Shown here in pieces: positions 26,127 to 36,205 of a DNA stretch of 64,000 bases. The notes under the pieces were generated by a model. It was not told where the DNA came from and did not search any database. It worked only from the letters and a program-made list of their open reading frames with translations. The DNA lies in the NCBI RefSeq assembly GCF_019049285.1, contig NZ_JAGMUL010000008.1:62001-126000 (forward strand). The letters run 5' to 3'. Position 1 is the stretch's first letter; the number at the start of each line of letters is the position of its first letter. The stretch comes from Streptomyces sp. AC550_RSS872 (GTDB lineage Bacteria; Actinomycetota; Actinomycetes; Streptomycetales; Streptomycetaceae). The position numbers were made by a program, and so were the translations under genes.

Positions 26127-27677
26127 ATGGCGGGACCCGTCCTGGAAATGCGCTCGATCGTCAAGACCTTTCCCGGCGTCAAGGCGCTGTCGGACGTCAC
26201 ACTGACCGTCCAGCAGGGCGAGGTCCACGCCATCTGTGGTGAGAACGGCGCCGGTAAGTCGACCCTGATGAAGGTCCTCTCCGGCGTCCACCCGCACGGC
26301 ACCTACGAGGGAGACATCCTCTTCGAGGGGGAGGTCTGCGAGTTCAAGGACATCCGGGCGAGCGAGCACCGCGGCATCGTCATCATCCACCAGGAACTGG
26401 CGCTGTCGCCCTACCTCTCCCTCGCGGAGAACATCTTCCTCGGCAACGAGCACGCCAAGAGCGGGTTCATCGACTGGCGGGAGACCCTGCGGCACGGCTC
26501 CGAGCTGCTGCGCCGGGTCGGTCTCAGCGATCACCCCGACACCCGTGTCGCCGACATCGGCGTGGGCAAGCAGCAGCTCGTGGAGATCGCGAAGGCGCTG
26601 TCGAAGAAGGTGAAGCTGCTCATCCTGGATGAGCCGACCGCGGCCCTGAACGACGAGGACAGCGGCAAACTCCTGGATCTGATCCTGGAGTTGAAGAAGC
26701 AGGGCATCACCTCGATCATCATCTCCCACAAGCTCAACGAGATCCGCAAGGTCGCCGACTCGGTGACGATCATCCGTGACGGCCAGACCATCGAGACGCT
26801 CGATGTGAAGGCGCCGGAGACCACCGAGGACCGGATCATCAGCGGGATGGTCGGCCGCGACCTGGAGAACCGCTTCCCCGACCGCACCCCGCACGAGCCG
26901 GAGGAGGGCGCCCACCCGGCGCTTGAGATCCGCAACTGGACCGTGCACCACCCGATCGACCAACAGCGCAAGGTCGTCGACGACGTGTCGATCGAGGTGC
27001 GGCGCGGCGAGATCGTCGGCATCGCGGGCCTGATGGGCGCCGGCCGCACCGAGCTGGCGATGAGCGTCTTCGGGCGGACGTACGGCCGCCACGCGGGCGG
27101 CACGGTCCTCAAGGACGGCACGGAGATCCGTACCAAGACCGTCCCCGAGGCGGTCAAGCACGGCATCGCGTACGTCACCGAGGACCGCAAGCACTACGGT
27201 CTCAACCTCATCGACACCGTCAACCGCAACATCTCGCTCAGCGCGCTGGGCAAGGTCGCCAAGCGGGGCGTGGTCGACGAGCACGAGGAGCGGCAGGTCG
27301 CCGAGGGCTTCCGCAAGTCCATGAACATCAAGGCGCCGACCGTGTTCGAGCCGGTGGGCAAGTTGTCCGGCGGCAACCAGCAGAAGGTCGTCCTCAGCAA
27401 GTGGATCTTCGCGGGTCCCGATGTGCTGATCCTGGACGAGCCGACGCGTGGCATCGACGTCGGCGCCAAGTACGAGATCTACACGGTCATCGACCAGCTG
27501 GCCGCCCAGGGCAAGGCGGTCGTCTTCATCTCCTCCGAGCTGCCGGAACTGCTCGGCATGTGCGACCGCATCTACACGATGGCCGCGGGGCGGCTGACCG
27601 GTGAGTTCTCGCGGGAAGAGGCCTCGCAGGAATCGCTGATGCGTCAGATGACAAAGGACAAAGAGGTATCCCGATGA
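26127..27677 (+). CDS. mmsA: Multiple monosaccharide ABC transporter ATP-binding protein
   Basis: A 516-residue tandem ATPase. First half: Walker [10 protein letters not shown], signature region [14 protein letters not shown], Walker [13 protein letters not shown]; second half: [30 protein letters not shown]. Length and order match the MmsA/GguA subfamily. GGAAGG lies upstream of the ATG at 26127, 32 bases after the binding-protein stop. The next gene overlaps by four bases (ATGA), so ATPase and permease are coupled. Confidence 0.9.
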   Translation: MAGPVLEMRSIVKTFPGVKALSDVTLTVQQGEVHAICGENGAGKSTLMKVLSGVHPHGTYEGDILFEGEVCEFKDIRASEHRGIVIIHQELALSPYLSLAENIFLGNEHAKSGFIDWRETLRHGSELLRRVGLSDHPDTRVADIGVGKQQLVEIAKALSKKVKLLILDEPTAALNDEDSGKLLDLILELKKQGITSIIISHKLNEIRKVADSVTIIRDGQTIETLDVKAPETTEDRIISGMVGRDLENRFPDRTPHEPEEGAHPALEIRNWTVHHPIDQQRKVVDDVSIEVRRGEIVGIAGLMGAGRTELAMSVFGRTYGRHAGGTVLKDGTEIRTKTVPEAVKHGIAYVTEDRKHYGLNLIDTVNRNISLSALGKVAKRGVVDEHEERQVAEGFRKSMNIKAPTVFEPVGKLSGGNQQKVVLSKWIFAGPDVLILDEPTRGIDVGAKYEIYTVIDQLAAQGKAVVFISSELPELLGMCDRIYTMAAGRLTGEFSREEASQESLMRQMTKDKEVSR

Positions 27678-28918
27678 GCACGGATGTGACCGCCAAGACC
27701 CCGGCCCCCGCGCCGTCGGGCAAGAGCGGAGGGGCCGCGGGCGACGGTCTGCTCCAGCTGGTGATGGAGGGCATGCGCCGCAACATGCGGCAGTACGGCA
27801 TGCTGATCGCCCTCGGGCTGATCGTGGCGCTGTTCGCCGTGTGGACCGACGGTGACCTGCTGCTGCCGCGCAACGTCTCCAACCTGGTGTTGCAGAACAG
27901 CTACATCCTCATCCTCGCGATGGGCATGATGCTGGTGATCATCGCGGGCCATATCGACCTGTCGGTCGGCTCGTTGACGGCGTTCATCGGATCGATGGCG
28001 GCCGTGTTCATGGTCAAGAACGACCTGCCATGGCCGGTCGCCGTCATCCTCTGCCTGGCGGTGGGCGCCATCGCGGGCGCCATCCAAGGGTTCTTCATCG
28101 CGTACGGCGGCATACCATCGTTCATCGTAACCCTCGCGGGCATGCTGATCTGGCGCGGTCTGACCGAGATCTTCCTTGAGGGCCAGACCCTCGGCCCGTT
28201 CCCGGAGGGCCTTCAGAAGGTCGCCAACGGCTTCCTGCCCGAGGTCGGCCCGAACACGAACTACCACAACCTCACCCTGCTGCTCGGCTTCGCGATGATC
28301 GCGTTCGTGGTCTTCCAGGAGTTCCGTGACCGCCGCCGCCAGCAGGAGTTCAACCTCGACGTCCCGCCCTTCAACCTGTTCCTGCTGAAGCTGGTCGCGC
28401 TCGGCGCCGCCATCCTCACGCTGACGATGCTGCTCGCCAGCTACAAGGGCGCCCCGGTCGTGCTGCTCATCCTGGGCGTGCTGCTCGTCGGCTTCGGCTA
28501 CGTGATGCGCAACGCGATCATCGGCCGCCACATCTACGCGATCGGCGGCAACCTGCCCGCGGCCAAGCTGTCGGGTGTGAAGGACAAGAAGGTCACCTTC
28601 CTGATCTTCATGAACATGGGCATGCTCGCGGCCCTGGCGGGTCTGGTCTTCGCCGCCCGCTTCAACGCGGCCTCTCCCAAGGCCGGCCTCAACTTCGAGC
28701 TGGAGGCCATCGCGGCCTCGTTCATCGGCGGCGCGTCGATGAGCGGCGGCGTCGGCACGGTCCTCGGCGCGATCATCGGTGGTCTGGTCCTGGGCGTGCT
28801 GAACAACGGCATGAACCTCGTCGGCATCGGCACCGACTGGCAGCAGGTCATCAAGGGCATGGTGCTGCTGGCGGCGGTCGGGTTCGACGTGTGGAACAAG
28901 CGCAAGGTCGGTAGCTGA
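27674..28918 (+). CDS. mmsB: Multiple monosaccharide ABC transporter permease
   Basis: A 414-residue permease with about ten helices, the class signature [20 protein letters not shown] and a C-terminal [19 protein letters not shown] segment. It is longer than RbsC-like permeases through an extra cytoplasmic stretch around [18 protein letters not shown], as is usual for MmsB/GguB/XylH. A terminator-like hairpin follows and aldose 1-epimerase begins 69 bases later. Confidence 0.9.
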   Translation: MSTDVTAKTPAPAPSGKSGGAAGDGLLQLVMEGMRRNMRQYGMLIALGLIVALFAVWTDGDLLLPRNVSNLVLQNSYILILAMGMMLVIIAGHIDLSVGSLTAFIGSMAAVFMVKNDLPWPVAVILCLAVGAIAGAIQGFFIAYGGIPSFIVTLAGMLIWRGLTEIFLEGQTLGPFPEGLQKVANGFLPEVGPNTNYHNLTLLLGFAMIAFVVFQEFRDRRRQQEFNLDVPPFNLFLLKLVALGAAILTLTMLLASYKGAPVVLLILGVLLVGFGYVMRNAIIGRHIYAIGGNLPAAKLSGVKDKKVTFLIFMNMGMLAALAGLVFAARFNAASPKAGLNFELEAIAASFIGGASMSGGVGTVLGAIIGGLVLGVLNNGMNLVGIGTDWQQVIKGMVLLAAVGFDVWNKRKVGS

Positions 28919-28930
28919 CAGAAGCGGAAG

Positions 28931-28960
28931 AGGGGCCTCGCCGAAGGGTGGGGCCCCTTT
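28931..28960 (+). terminator. Terminator-like hairpin after mmsB
   Basis: AGGGGCC (28931-28937) pairs with GGCCCCT (28952-28958), followed by TTT. It may reduce but not abolish read-through into the epimerase gene, which lacks an obvious promoter of its own. Confidence 0.55.
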
Positions 28961-28986
28961 CATGTGAGAAGGGCGGGGAGCAACCC

Positions 28987-30033
28987 GTGAAGGAACTCTT
29001 CGGCAAGCTCGCCGACGGCACGAAGGTCCACAGCTGGTCGCTGGCCAACGGCGGCACGCGGATGAAGGTCCTCTCCTACGGCGGCATCGTGCAGTCCCTG
29101 GAGGTCCCGGACCGCCGCGGCCGGCTCGCCGGCATCTCCCTGGGCTTCGACACCATCGAGGACTACGTCGCGGGGAGCCCTTACTTCGGCGCCCTGATCG
29201 GCCGGTACGGCAACCGCATCGGCGAGGGCCGGTTCACCCTTGACGGCGAGGCCTACCAGGTCGACGTCAACGACGGCGTGAACAGCCTGCACGGCGGCGC
29301 CAAGGGCCTCGACCGGCACGTGTGGGACGTCGAGCCGTTCACCAAGGGCTCCGACGTCGGTCTGCACCTGCACCACACGTCCGTGGACGGCGAGATGGGC
29401 TACCCCGGCACGCTCAAGGTGAAAGTGACGTACACCCTCACCCAGCACGGCGACTGGCGGATCGACTACGAGGCCACCACCGACAAGGCCACCGTCGTCA
29501 ACCTCACCAGCCACGTCTACTGGAACCTCGCCGGCGAGGGCAGCGGCACGATCGAGAACCACGAGCTGAAGATCGCCGCGTCCCGCTACACCCCCGTCGA
29601 CTCGGGCCTCATCCCCACCGGTGAGCCGGCCCCCGTCGCCGGCACCCCCTTCGACTTCCGCCGCGCCAAGGCGATCGGCGAGGACCTCCGCGAAGGCCAC
29701 CAGCAGTTGCTGTACTGCAAGGGCTTCGACCACAACTGGGTGCTCGACAAGGGCATCTCGCCGCGCCCCGAGTGGATCGCCACGCTGAAGGACCCCTCCT
29801 CCGGCCGCACCCTGCGGATGGCGACCACCGAGCCGGGCATGCAGTTCTACTCCGGCAACTTCCTCGACGGCACCCTCGTCGGCCCGTCCGGCCGCACCTA
29901 CCGGCAGGGCGACGCGCTGTGCCTGGAGACGCAGCACTTCCCGGACTCGCCGAACAAGCCGTCGTTCCCCTCGACGGTGCTGCGCCCCGGGCAGACGTAC
30001 CGTTCGACGACGGTGCACTCGTTCAGCTGCTGA
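28987..30033 (+). CDS. galM: Aldose 1-epimerase (mutarotase)
   Basis: A 348-residue cytoplasmic GalM-family enzyme that interconverts alpha and beta anomers of free aldoses. Conserved points are GRYGNRIGEGRF near the start, NSLHGGAKGLDRHVW with the substrate histidine, TSHVYWNLAGEG, GKGFDHNWVLD-type sequence (KGFDHNWVLDK), and the catalytic glutamate region LCLETQHFPDSPN. The GTG at 28987 follows GGGGAG. Its place after a monosaccharide importer suggests it presents the right anomer to the dehydrogenase. Confidence 0.9.
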   Translation: MKELFGKLADGTKVHSWSLANGGTRMKVLSYGGIVQSLEVPDRRGRLAGISLGFDTIEDYVAGSPYFGALIGRYGNRIGEGRFTLDGEAYQVDVNDGVNSLHGGAKGLDRHVWDVEPFTKGSDVGLHLHHTSVDGEMGYPGTLKVKVTYTLTQHGDWRIDYEATTDKATVVNLTSHVYWNLAGEGSGTIENHELKIAASRYTPVDSGLIPTGEPAPVAGTPFDFRRAKAIGEDLREGHQQLLYCKGFDHNWVLDKGISPRPEWIATLKDPSSGRTLRMATTEPGMQFYSGNFLDGTLVGPSGRTYRQGDALCLETQHFPDSPNKPSFPSTVLRPGQTYRSTTVHSFSC

Positions 30034-30121
30034 GTCCGTCGAGCCGTCCCTTCTGACGGTTCTTCACAGGTGGCACACACGTTCTCACCGATTTCCCAGT
30101 GGTTGAACAGCGCCACCCCAG

Positions 30122-30214
30122 CCTCCGTATGTAGGGGCGGCCCGTGCTCCCCCGCGCGGGCCACCCAAAGACGACGGACCCGGGTCGCCCCGCCGGGTCC
30201 GCCCCATACGGAGG
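30122..30214 (+). promoter_or_regulatory. Leader hairpin that pairs with the aminotransferase ribosome binding site
   Basis: CCTCCGTAT (30122-30130) is complementary to ATACGGAGG (30206-30214), and GGGGCGG (30134-30140) to CCGCCCC (30199-30205), a 16-bp stem with one 3-base bulge. The GGAGG of the ribosome site (30210-30214) lies entirely in the stem, four bases before the ATG at 30219. Two smaller hairpins fit in the loop. This would block translation unless opened, so a regulated leader is suspected. No known riboswitch class recognised. Confidence 0.55.
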
Positions 30215-30218
30215 TTCC

Positions 30219-31832
30219 ATGGCCGACAACGTCACCTCGCTGTTCCGCAGCACCGCGGCACACAGCCCGTCGATGGCGGCGCTGACGCGTGAGGGCGGCG
30301 ACGGGGCCGGTCCGGTCGACTTCTGCATCCCCTGCAACCCGTACTTCCCTACGCCGGAGATGTTCCAGGACATGGGGGCCCGGCTGAAGGACATCATCAC
30401 CTACTACCCGAGCAGCGCCGACACCATCACGGCCGAGCTGTGCAGCCTGCTCCAACTCCCGCCGCAGTGCGTGGCGATGGGCAACGGCTCCACCGAGCTG
30501 ATCACCTGGATCGACCACCTGATGGTCCGTGAGTCCCTCGCCATCCCCGTCCCCACGTTCGGCCGCTGGACCGACCAGCCGATGGAGACCGGCAAGCGGG
30601 TCGACATGTTCCCGCTCCAGGAGTCCAGCGGATTCGCCCTGGACCTGGCCCAGTACGCCGAGTTCATCCGGGCCCGGGGCACCCGGGTGGCCGTGATCTG
30701 CAACCCCAACAACCCCGACGGGGGCTACCTCCACAAGCACGCGCTCGTGCAGTTCATGGACGCGATGGCCGACCTGGACCTGGTGATCATCGACGAGTCG
30801 TTCCTGGAGTTCGCCGACGCGGAACAGGATCCGTCGGTGGTCCAGGAGGCGATGCTGCGCCCGAACGTCATAGTCCTGCGTTCCCTCGGCAAGAACTTCG
30901 GTCTGCACGGCATCCGCTTCGGCTACCTCGTCGCCAACCCGGCGCTCGCGGGCATGGTCCGCTCGATGCTGCCGAAGTGGAACCTCAACGCCTTCGCCGA
31001 GCACGTGGTGTTCATGCTCAAGAACCACGGCGCCGAGTACGCGCAGAGCCTCCATCAGGTGCGCAAGGACCGCCTCGACATGGCCAGCCAGCTCGCCTCG
31101 CTGCCCGGACTGACGGTCTACCCGTCCCAGGGCAACTTCCTCTTCGTGCGCCTCCCCGTCGGCGCGGAAGGCACCGTGGTCCGCGACCGGCTGCTCACCG
31201 AGCACCGGATCCTGGTCCGCGAGTGCGGCAACAAGATCGGTTCGTCCAGCCGCTTCCTGAGACTCGTGGTGCGCCCCCAGGTGGACGTGCGTCGCCTGGT
31301 GTCCGGCCTGGAACAGGTGCTCTACGGGACCAGGAGGGGAGCCGCCGTACCCGAGCTCGGTACAGGGACCAACTACAGCTCGGGTACGGCGGCCGTGGAC
31401 CGGTTGGTGAGCTCCACCAACGGTTCGGGGACGCCGCTTGCCGCGCAGGCGCAGGCCATGGGGGTCGCGTCGCCCATGCCTGCGGTGGCTCAGCCGCAGG
31501 GGATGCCGGGTGCGGGCATGCCCATGCCGGCGCCCATGCCGGCGCCCATGCCGGTGGCTCCGGCGCCCATGCCGGCGCCGGCGCCCGTGGCCCCCATGCC
31601 GGCACCGGCTCCCGCCGCCCCCGCGCCGATGCCGTTCCCGTCGCCTGTGGCGCCGGCTGCGGCGACGATGCCTGCGCCCACCCCGCCGGGAGTACCGGCT
31701 CGGGGTGGGCTGACGGCCGCGCAGGTTCGGGGTACGACCGGGCCGGCTCCCGGGCTTGCGCCCGCGCCGGCGACCGGGTGGCCGAACAGCCAGAGTTGGC
31801 CCAATGCGGCGGGGATGGGGCAGACCGGGTAA
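30219..31832 (+). CDS. PLP-dependent class I/II aminotransferase (HisC-like) with Met-Pro-Ala tail
   Basis: A 537-residue protein. The first 365 residues are a fold-type I aminotransferase related to histidinol-phosphate aminotransferase: GNGSTELI, CNPNNPDGG, VIIDESFLEF and the PLP lysine K225 in SLGKNFGLHGIRFGY. The C-terminal 150 residues are low complexity, with runs of the type MPAPMPAPMPVAPAP, and end polar. This tail is absent from ordinary HisC. GGAGG precedes the ATG at 30219 but is buried in a leader hairpin. The partner substrate is unknown; there are no biosynthetic neighbours. Confidence 0.85.
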   Translation: MADNVTSLFRSTAAHSPSMAALTREGGDGAGPVDFCIPCNPYFPTPEMFQDMGARLKDIITYYPSSADTITAELCSLLQLPPQCVAMGNGSTELITWIDHLMVRESLAIPVPTFGRWTDQPMETGKRVDMFPLQESSGFALDLAQYAEFIRARGTRVAVICNPNNPDGGYLHKHALVQFMDAMADLDLVIIDESFLEFADAEQDPSVVQEAMLRPNVIVLRSLGKNFGLHGIRFGYLVANPALAGMVRSMLPKWNLNAFAEHVVFMLKNHGAEYAQSLHQVRKDRLDMASQLASLPGLTVYPSQGNFLFVRLPVGAEGTVVRDRLLTEHRILVRECGNKIGSSSRFLRLVVRPQVDVRRLVSGLEQVLYGTRRGAAVPELGTGTNYSSGTAAVDRLVSSTNGSGTPLAAQAQAMGVASPMPAVAQPQGMPGAGMPMPAPMPAPMPVAPAPMPAPAPVAPMPAPAPAAPAPMPFPSPVAPAAATMPAPTPPGVPARGGLTAAQVRGTTGPAPGLAPAPATGWPNSQSWPNAAGMGQTG

Positions 31833-31870
31833 GCGCCCTTTCGTCATAGGGGGGCGGGTGCTTGTGCGAC

Positions 31871-31906
31871 TGCGGGTTCGTTGTGGCTTGTCGCGCCCAC
31901 GCGGTT
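31871..31906. repeat. Dispersed Streptomyces-type palindromic repeat, copy A (partial)
   Basis: TGCGGGTTCGTTGTGG, then GTCGCGCCCACGCGG, found just 3-prime of the GH43 stop. The same core occurs at 42940-43006 and 57701-57774. Confidence 0.6.
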
Positions 31907-31909
31907 GGC

Positions 31910-32887
31910 TCAGTAGGCGACGGGCCAGCCGCTGCTCCAGTTCAAGAGGTTGATGCCCAGCTTGGGCGTGCCGTTGTCGTTGCCGTCGTAGTAGTGGTAG
32001 ACGATCAGGTCGCCGTCGACGTCGTTCATGATCGACTGACCGCCGGGACCGATGACACTGCCGTGCGACTCCAGGACCGGGGTGCCGCCGTTGTTCATCA
32101 TCGAGACGCCGTTCTTGTCGGTGTACGGCCCGGTGATGCTGGTGGCCCGCCCGACCTTGACCTTGTAGGTCGAACTCGTCCCGGCGCAGCAGGTGTCGTA
32201 GGAGGCGAAGAGGTAGTAGGAGCCGCCCCGCTTGACGATGAAGGGTGCCTCGACGGCCTTGGTCCCGGTGGGGCGGGAGGCGAGCGAGTAGCGGGTGGTG
32301 TGGGAGCTGAGCTGCTTCCCGGTGGAGGGGTTGATCTGGATCATCTTGATCCCGGTCCACCAACTGCCGAAGGACAGCCACCACTTGCCGTCGTCGTTCA
32401 CGAAGAGGTTCGGGTCGATGGCGTTGTAGTCGCTGGAGGAGCTGGACGTGTAGACCGAGCCCTGGTCGGTCCAGCTGCCCGGCCGGCCGGTGGTGGAGGT
32501 GGCGAGGCCGATGGCGGACGTGTTCGAGCCGAACTTCGAGACGGAGTAGTACATCAGGTACTTGCCGCCGTGGTACGAGATGTCCGGCGCCCAGGCCTCC
32601 GGCACGGAGGAGTAGTTCCGCCACCAGCTCGGCCGGCTGCCGAAGGCGTCGCTGCCGTTTCTGAAGGCGGTGCGGTCGCTGGAGGTCTTGTTCGCGATGC
32701 CGCCTCCGGTGGCGTAGAGCAGGTACTGGCCGGAGGAGGTGCGGATCATCGTCGGGTCATGGGTGACGACGTCGCCGGTGACACGGCCGGGGTTGGGGTA
32801 CGCGGACGCGGTGGAGGGGATCAGGGCGAGCAGGGCGGCGGCGGGGAGGGCGAGCAGGGCGGTTCGCTTACGGAGGGTGCGGCTCAT
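31910..32887 (-). CDS. Secreted arabinan endo-1,5-alpha-L-arabinosidase, GH43 (paralogue 1)
   Basis: A 325-residue exported enzyme. The signal peptide (MSRTLRKRTALLALPAAALL...) ends at ASA-YP near residue 29. GH43 five-blade propeller catalytic residues are visible: D44 in THDPTMI as base, D158 in NAIDPNLF as pKa modulator, E213 in KAVEAPFIV as acid. It should cut internal alpha-1,5 bonds of arabinan outside the cell. AGGAGG precedes the ATG at 32887. Two motif sites (32934 and 32954) lie upstream and resemble those before the importer at 47 kb. A close paralogue lies at 43005-43973. Confidence 0.9.
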   Translation of the reverse strand: MSRTLRKRTALLALPAAALLALIPSTASAYPNPGRVTGDVVTHDPTMIRTSSGQYLLYATGGGIANKTSSDRTAFRNGSDAFGSRPSWWRNYSSVPEAWAPDISYHGGKYLMYYSVSKFGSNTSAIGLATSTTGRPGSWTDQGSVYTSSSSSDYNAIDPNLFVNDDGKWWLSFGSWWTGIKMIQINPSTGKQLSSHTTRYSLASRPTGTKAVEAPFIVKRGGSYYLFASYDTCCAGTSSTYKVKVGRATSITGPYTDKNGVSMMNNGGTPVLESHGSVIGPGGQSIMNDVDGDLIVYHYYDGNDNGTPKLGINLLNWSSGWPVAY

Positions 32888-32933
32888 TCGGGGTCCTCCT
32901 TGCGGTGGGGGTGACAGATCGGCAGATATCTGG

Positions 32934-32968
32934 CCGACATCTCGCACGATGCTCGCAAGTTCGAACGG
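32934..32968 (-). promoter_or_regulatory. Paired IclR-like motifs before GH43 gene 1
   Basis: On the minus strand CCGTTCGAACTTGCG (32954-32968) and CGTGCGAGATGTCGG (32934-32948). The same pair in the same spacing class is found before the importer operon at 47274-47311, where it reads CCGTTCGAAGTTGCG and TGTTCGAGATATCGG. Confidence 0.55.
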
Positions 32969-33007
32969 AACGTAGAATCGAACCACTTGCGCGTCAATGG
33001 CCCCGGC

Positions 33008-36000
33008 CTACGCGTGCGGGAGCTGATGGACCAGCAGCCGGTCGCCGAAGGCCTCCGCTCCCACGATGGCGGGCTCGACCGGGCCTGAACTCCACAACTC
33101 GACTCGCAGGTCCGGCATACCGTGCAGGTCCCGCAGGTCGAGCGTGCCCGGCGCCGTCGCCATCAGCCCCAGGGCCAGCCTTCTCAGGCCGGGGAAGACG
33201 CGGCTCAGCTCCCCGGTGTCCCGGTAGTCCCACACGCCGGTGAGCATCAGCCGTTCGACGCGGGGCAGCGGGTCCACGGGCTGGAGTTCGCGGAGGGAGT
33301 CGATGCCCAGCGCGATGCGGGTGAGCCGGGGAGCGTTGCGCGCGGAGCGGAGGATCCAGAGGGGGTTCCGGCAGTACCCCTGGACCGTGAGCGTGCGCAG
33401 ACTCGGCCAGGCCTCCAGCTCTCCGAGCCATCCGACGTTCTCGATGCCCGCCTCCAGGCGGCGTACGCCCGGATGCGGGGCGATGCCCCCGTGGATGGCT
33501 CCGGACAGTCGGAGCGCCGTCAGGCGGAGGTCCCGCACGGCGGAGAAGTCCCGCAGTTCCGGGCAGTCCTGTAGTTCGAGGGCTCTGAGATCGGGTCGGG
33601 CCCACAGGAAGCCGAGGCTTTCGATCGACTCGTTGTCCCAGATCGCCAGGGATTCGAGGCCGAGCGACGGGAGTTGGGCGTTCAGCTCCTCCTCCGCGTA
33701 CGAACCGCGCACGGTGAGCTTGGCGACGGATCCCAGGCGGGACAGTCGCAGGAACTGCGCGGGCTTGTCGACCAGCAGGTCGGGCAGGTGGGCGCCGTAC
33801 AGCACCTCGTCGACGTACTCCTCCAGCGGGTGCAGCTCCCAGGCTTTGGCGACCTCGCCGCGGACGCCGGGGTCCGGATGCGCCGCGCACTGCCTGAGTT
33901 TGTGCCGGGCCTTCGCGCTGCGTACCCGGCCGAGGAGCCGTACGGTGTTGAGGGCCACGCGGTCGCGCAGGTGTTCCGCGTCGGGCAGCAGCCCCACGAT
34001 CCAGTCGCCCAGGCCCGCGAGGTCCTCGACCTCCTCACGGTCCCGGGGCGGCATGAGGGAGCCGACCCGGTCCTTCACCATGTCCATCAGGCCGGAGTTC
34101 AACGACTGGACGTTGAGCGCGCACCGCGCGGCCAGGACGTAGTGGCGGTATTGCACCCAGCGCTGCTCAGCGGCGTCGCCGCGGCCGAGCAGATCGGCGA
34201 TGAGATGGCGGGCGGCCGGACGTGCCGCGTGCCCGGCGGCCAACACGATCACGTCCTGCCAGTACTCGCTGAGGGCGTGGTTCGGGAGTTCCTCGATGTA
34301 GCCGCTCTCGTGGAACTCCTTGGCCGCCAGGAAGTCCTGGAACGTCCGGTGGATGAACTGGATCGCGTCGTCGGCCCGTTCCTGGAGCAGCCCGCTGCGG
34401 TCGAGCAGGAAGCGCAGGATCTTCTCGGGCGGCCCCTGTTCCTGGACCTGGGGCATGTCCCGCATGGCGAGGGACAGTTGACGCAGCGTCTGATCGCGCG
34501 TCAGCTGCTGTAGCCCCATGCGGACCAGCCAGATGGCCAGCCGCTGGAGCAGTGTGTGCTGCTCGTCGGAGTCCAGTCGGACGTGATCGGCGTTGAGGAC
34601 GCCCCGGCCCGCGTCCCGGCCGCCGAGGAGCATGGCGAGCGCGGCCCGGTAGAGCTGCCAGCGGGTGGTGGGCAGCAGCCCCCGGCGACGGCGGTGCAGC
34701 GCGCAGATCACGGCACACAGCAGCGGGGTGCGGGCGAGGTCGCGAAGCGCCGGGTTCCGCTCCAGCTGGTGCGCCAGATCCTGTTCCAGGGAGGTGAGAA
34801 GCTCGTGTTCCTCGCGGCACTCGAGACGGGCCGCGTTGTGCCAGGCGTGCACGAAGGCGCGGATGTCGTCGTCGCTCATGGGCAGGAGGGTCAGCTCGGC
34901 GAAGCCGTCGCCGGTGAGCCACCGCTCCTCGACCGCGTTGGGGCGCACTGTCGCCAGGCACCGGGTGCCGGGGTACCGGTCCAGGAGGGCGCACAGCCAC
35001 CGTCGGGCCTCCTCGCGCTCCTCCGCCGGGACCTCGTCCAGGCCGTCGACCAGAAGGAGGCCGCGCCGCGCTTCCAGCACCCGGCGGGTCCAGCCGTCGG
35101 GCTGGCCGTCCGTGCTGACCCGCCCGGCGGACAGGAGCTCCGCCACCGTGGGGAAGCGTCCGCCGCGCGCGTGCACCTCGCGCAGCGGGATGACGAACGG
35201 GACCAGGCCGTTCAGATCGGCGAGATCGTCGCTCAGCGTGCCGTTCGCGGCATGGGCGGCGAGCCACCAGACGAGGGTCGTCTTGCCGGCGCCCGCCTCG
35301 CCCCGCAGCAGGACGAGGGGCCGGTCGGTCAGCAGGGTCTCGATGCGCTGGGCGCTGTCCCACGCCGGGCCGTGCCGCCGCGGGCCGGGGAACGACGACG
35401 GGTAGACGGCGGCCTCGGCCCGCAGGCTCAGATAGGCGGTGTCGAGGTCCCAGCGGGACTCACTCCGGCCGAGTTCCTCGATGCCGAAGATCTCCGTCTT
35501 GCGGTACTGGGAACTCAGGTCCTGCGCATACCGGCTCTCGAAGTTCTCGTCCCGGGGATCGACTTCGGTGATGCTCTGCACGTGCGGGTGAAGGAACCCC
35601 ATGGCCCCTTCCCGGATGACGCCCGTCATCGACGCCGCCTCGATCCTGAGGTGGCGACGGCCCTGGGGCACCTGTGTCACCACACCGAGCAGCACCGGGC
35701 CGGCGAAGACCGGGGCACCGGAGAGTCCGCTGAGCGGTGACGCCCGGCGCCCTTGCTCATCGACGGCCGGCTGGTCCAGTTCGCAGGTGAGGACGCCCTT
35801 GATCCGTCCGGCCATGGGCAGCACGCTCACCCGGTACTGGTCGTACTCCAGGTCCTCGCCGTGCTCTCCGTAGCGCTGGATCTCGGGGAAGCCGACGATC
35901 TGGCAGTGCGGGAGCGGAGCGTCGGTGCCGAGCCGGCCGAGCCGGAGACGGCCCATGGGTGCGGCGGACTCGACGCTGATCACGTCGTCGAGGACGATCA

Positions 36001-36205
36001 GCACGGCGACGTCGAGTTTCGGATTCGCCCAGCCGACGTGGCAGGGCACCGGCTTGCCCGACGAAGGATGGACCACCTCGACGGTCCCGCTGTCCGCGAC
36101 CACATGCCACGCCGTGAGCACCGTGTGCCGGTCGAGCAGCACCCCGCTCCCCTGCCCGTTCCCCCACACCACGAGGGCCCGCTCGCGGGCCTGCCCCCCG
36201 ATCAC
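33008..36205 (-). CDS. Trypsin-like protease/NACHT ATPase/leucine-rich-like repeat STAND protein
   Basis: A 1065-residue three-part protein. Residues 10-200 are a trypsin-like domain with a complete triad: H34 in LTAWHVV, D65 in NPKLDVAVL and S162 in GLSGAPVF. Residues about 290-600 are a NACHT NTPase with Walker A GEAGAGKT (302-309) and Walker B LLVDGLDEV (384-392). The C-terminal 250 residues hold irregular leucine-rich-like repeats (LESLAIWDN, LRALELQDC, LRTLTVQGY). Such architectures are known from bacterial conflict systems, in which repeats sense an invader and the effector protease acts. It starts at GTG 36205, overlapping the stop of a trypco2-like gene (GTGA). The window context suggests an antiviral or self-recognition role; this is inferred. 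Confidence 0.85.
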   Translation of the reverse strand: MIGGQARERALVVWGNGQGSGVLLDRHTVLTAWHVVADSGTVEVVHPSSGKPVPCHVGWANPKLDVAVLIVLDDVISVESAAPMGRLRLGRLGTDAPLPHCQIVGFPEIQRYGEHGEDLEYDQYRVSVLPMAGRIKGVLTCELDQPAVDEQGRRASPLSGLSGAPVFAGPVLLGVVTQVPQGRRHLRIEAASMTGVIREGAMGFLHPHVQSITEVDPRDENFESRYAQDLSSQYRKTEIFGIEELGRSESRWDLDTAYLSLRAEAAVYPSSFPGPRRHGPAWDSAQRIETLLTDRPLVLLRGEAGAGKTTLVWWLAAHAANGTLSDDLADLNGLVPFVIPLREVHARGGRFPTVAELLSAGRVSTDGQPDGWTRRVLEARRGLLLVDGLDEVPAEEREEARRWLCALLDRYPGTRCLATVRPNAVEERWLTGDGFAELTLLPMSDDDIRAFVHAWHNAARLECREEHELLTSLEQDLAHQLERNPALRDLARTPLLCAVICALHRRRRGLLPTTRWQLYRAALAMLLGGRDAGRGVLNADHVRLDSDEQHTLLQRLAIWLVRMGLQQLTRDQTLRQLSLAMRDMPQVQEQGPPEKILRFLLDRSGLLQERADDAIQFIHRTFQDFLAAKEFHESGYIEELPNHALSEYWQDVIVLAAGHAARPAARHLIADLLGRGDAAEQRWVQYRHYVLAARCALNVQSLNSGLMDMVKDRVGSLMPPRDREEVEDLAGLGDWIVGLLPDAEHLRDRVALNTVRLLGRVRSAKARHKLRQCAAHPDPGVRGEVAKAWELHPLEEYVDEVLYGAHLPDLLVDKPAQFLRLSRLGSVAKLTVRGSYAEEELNAQLPSLGLESLAIWDNESIESLGFLWARPDLRALELQDCPELRDFSAVRDLRLTALRLSGAIHGGIAPHPGVRRLEAGIENVGWLGELEAWPSLRTLTVQGYCRNPLWILRSARNAPRLTRIALGIDSLRELQPVDPLPRVERLMLTGVWDYRDTGELSRVFPGLRRLALGLMATAPGTLDLRDLHGMPDLRVELWSSGPVEPAIVGAEAFGDRLLVHQLPHA

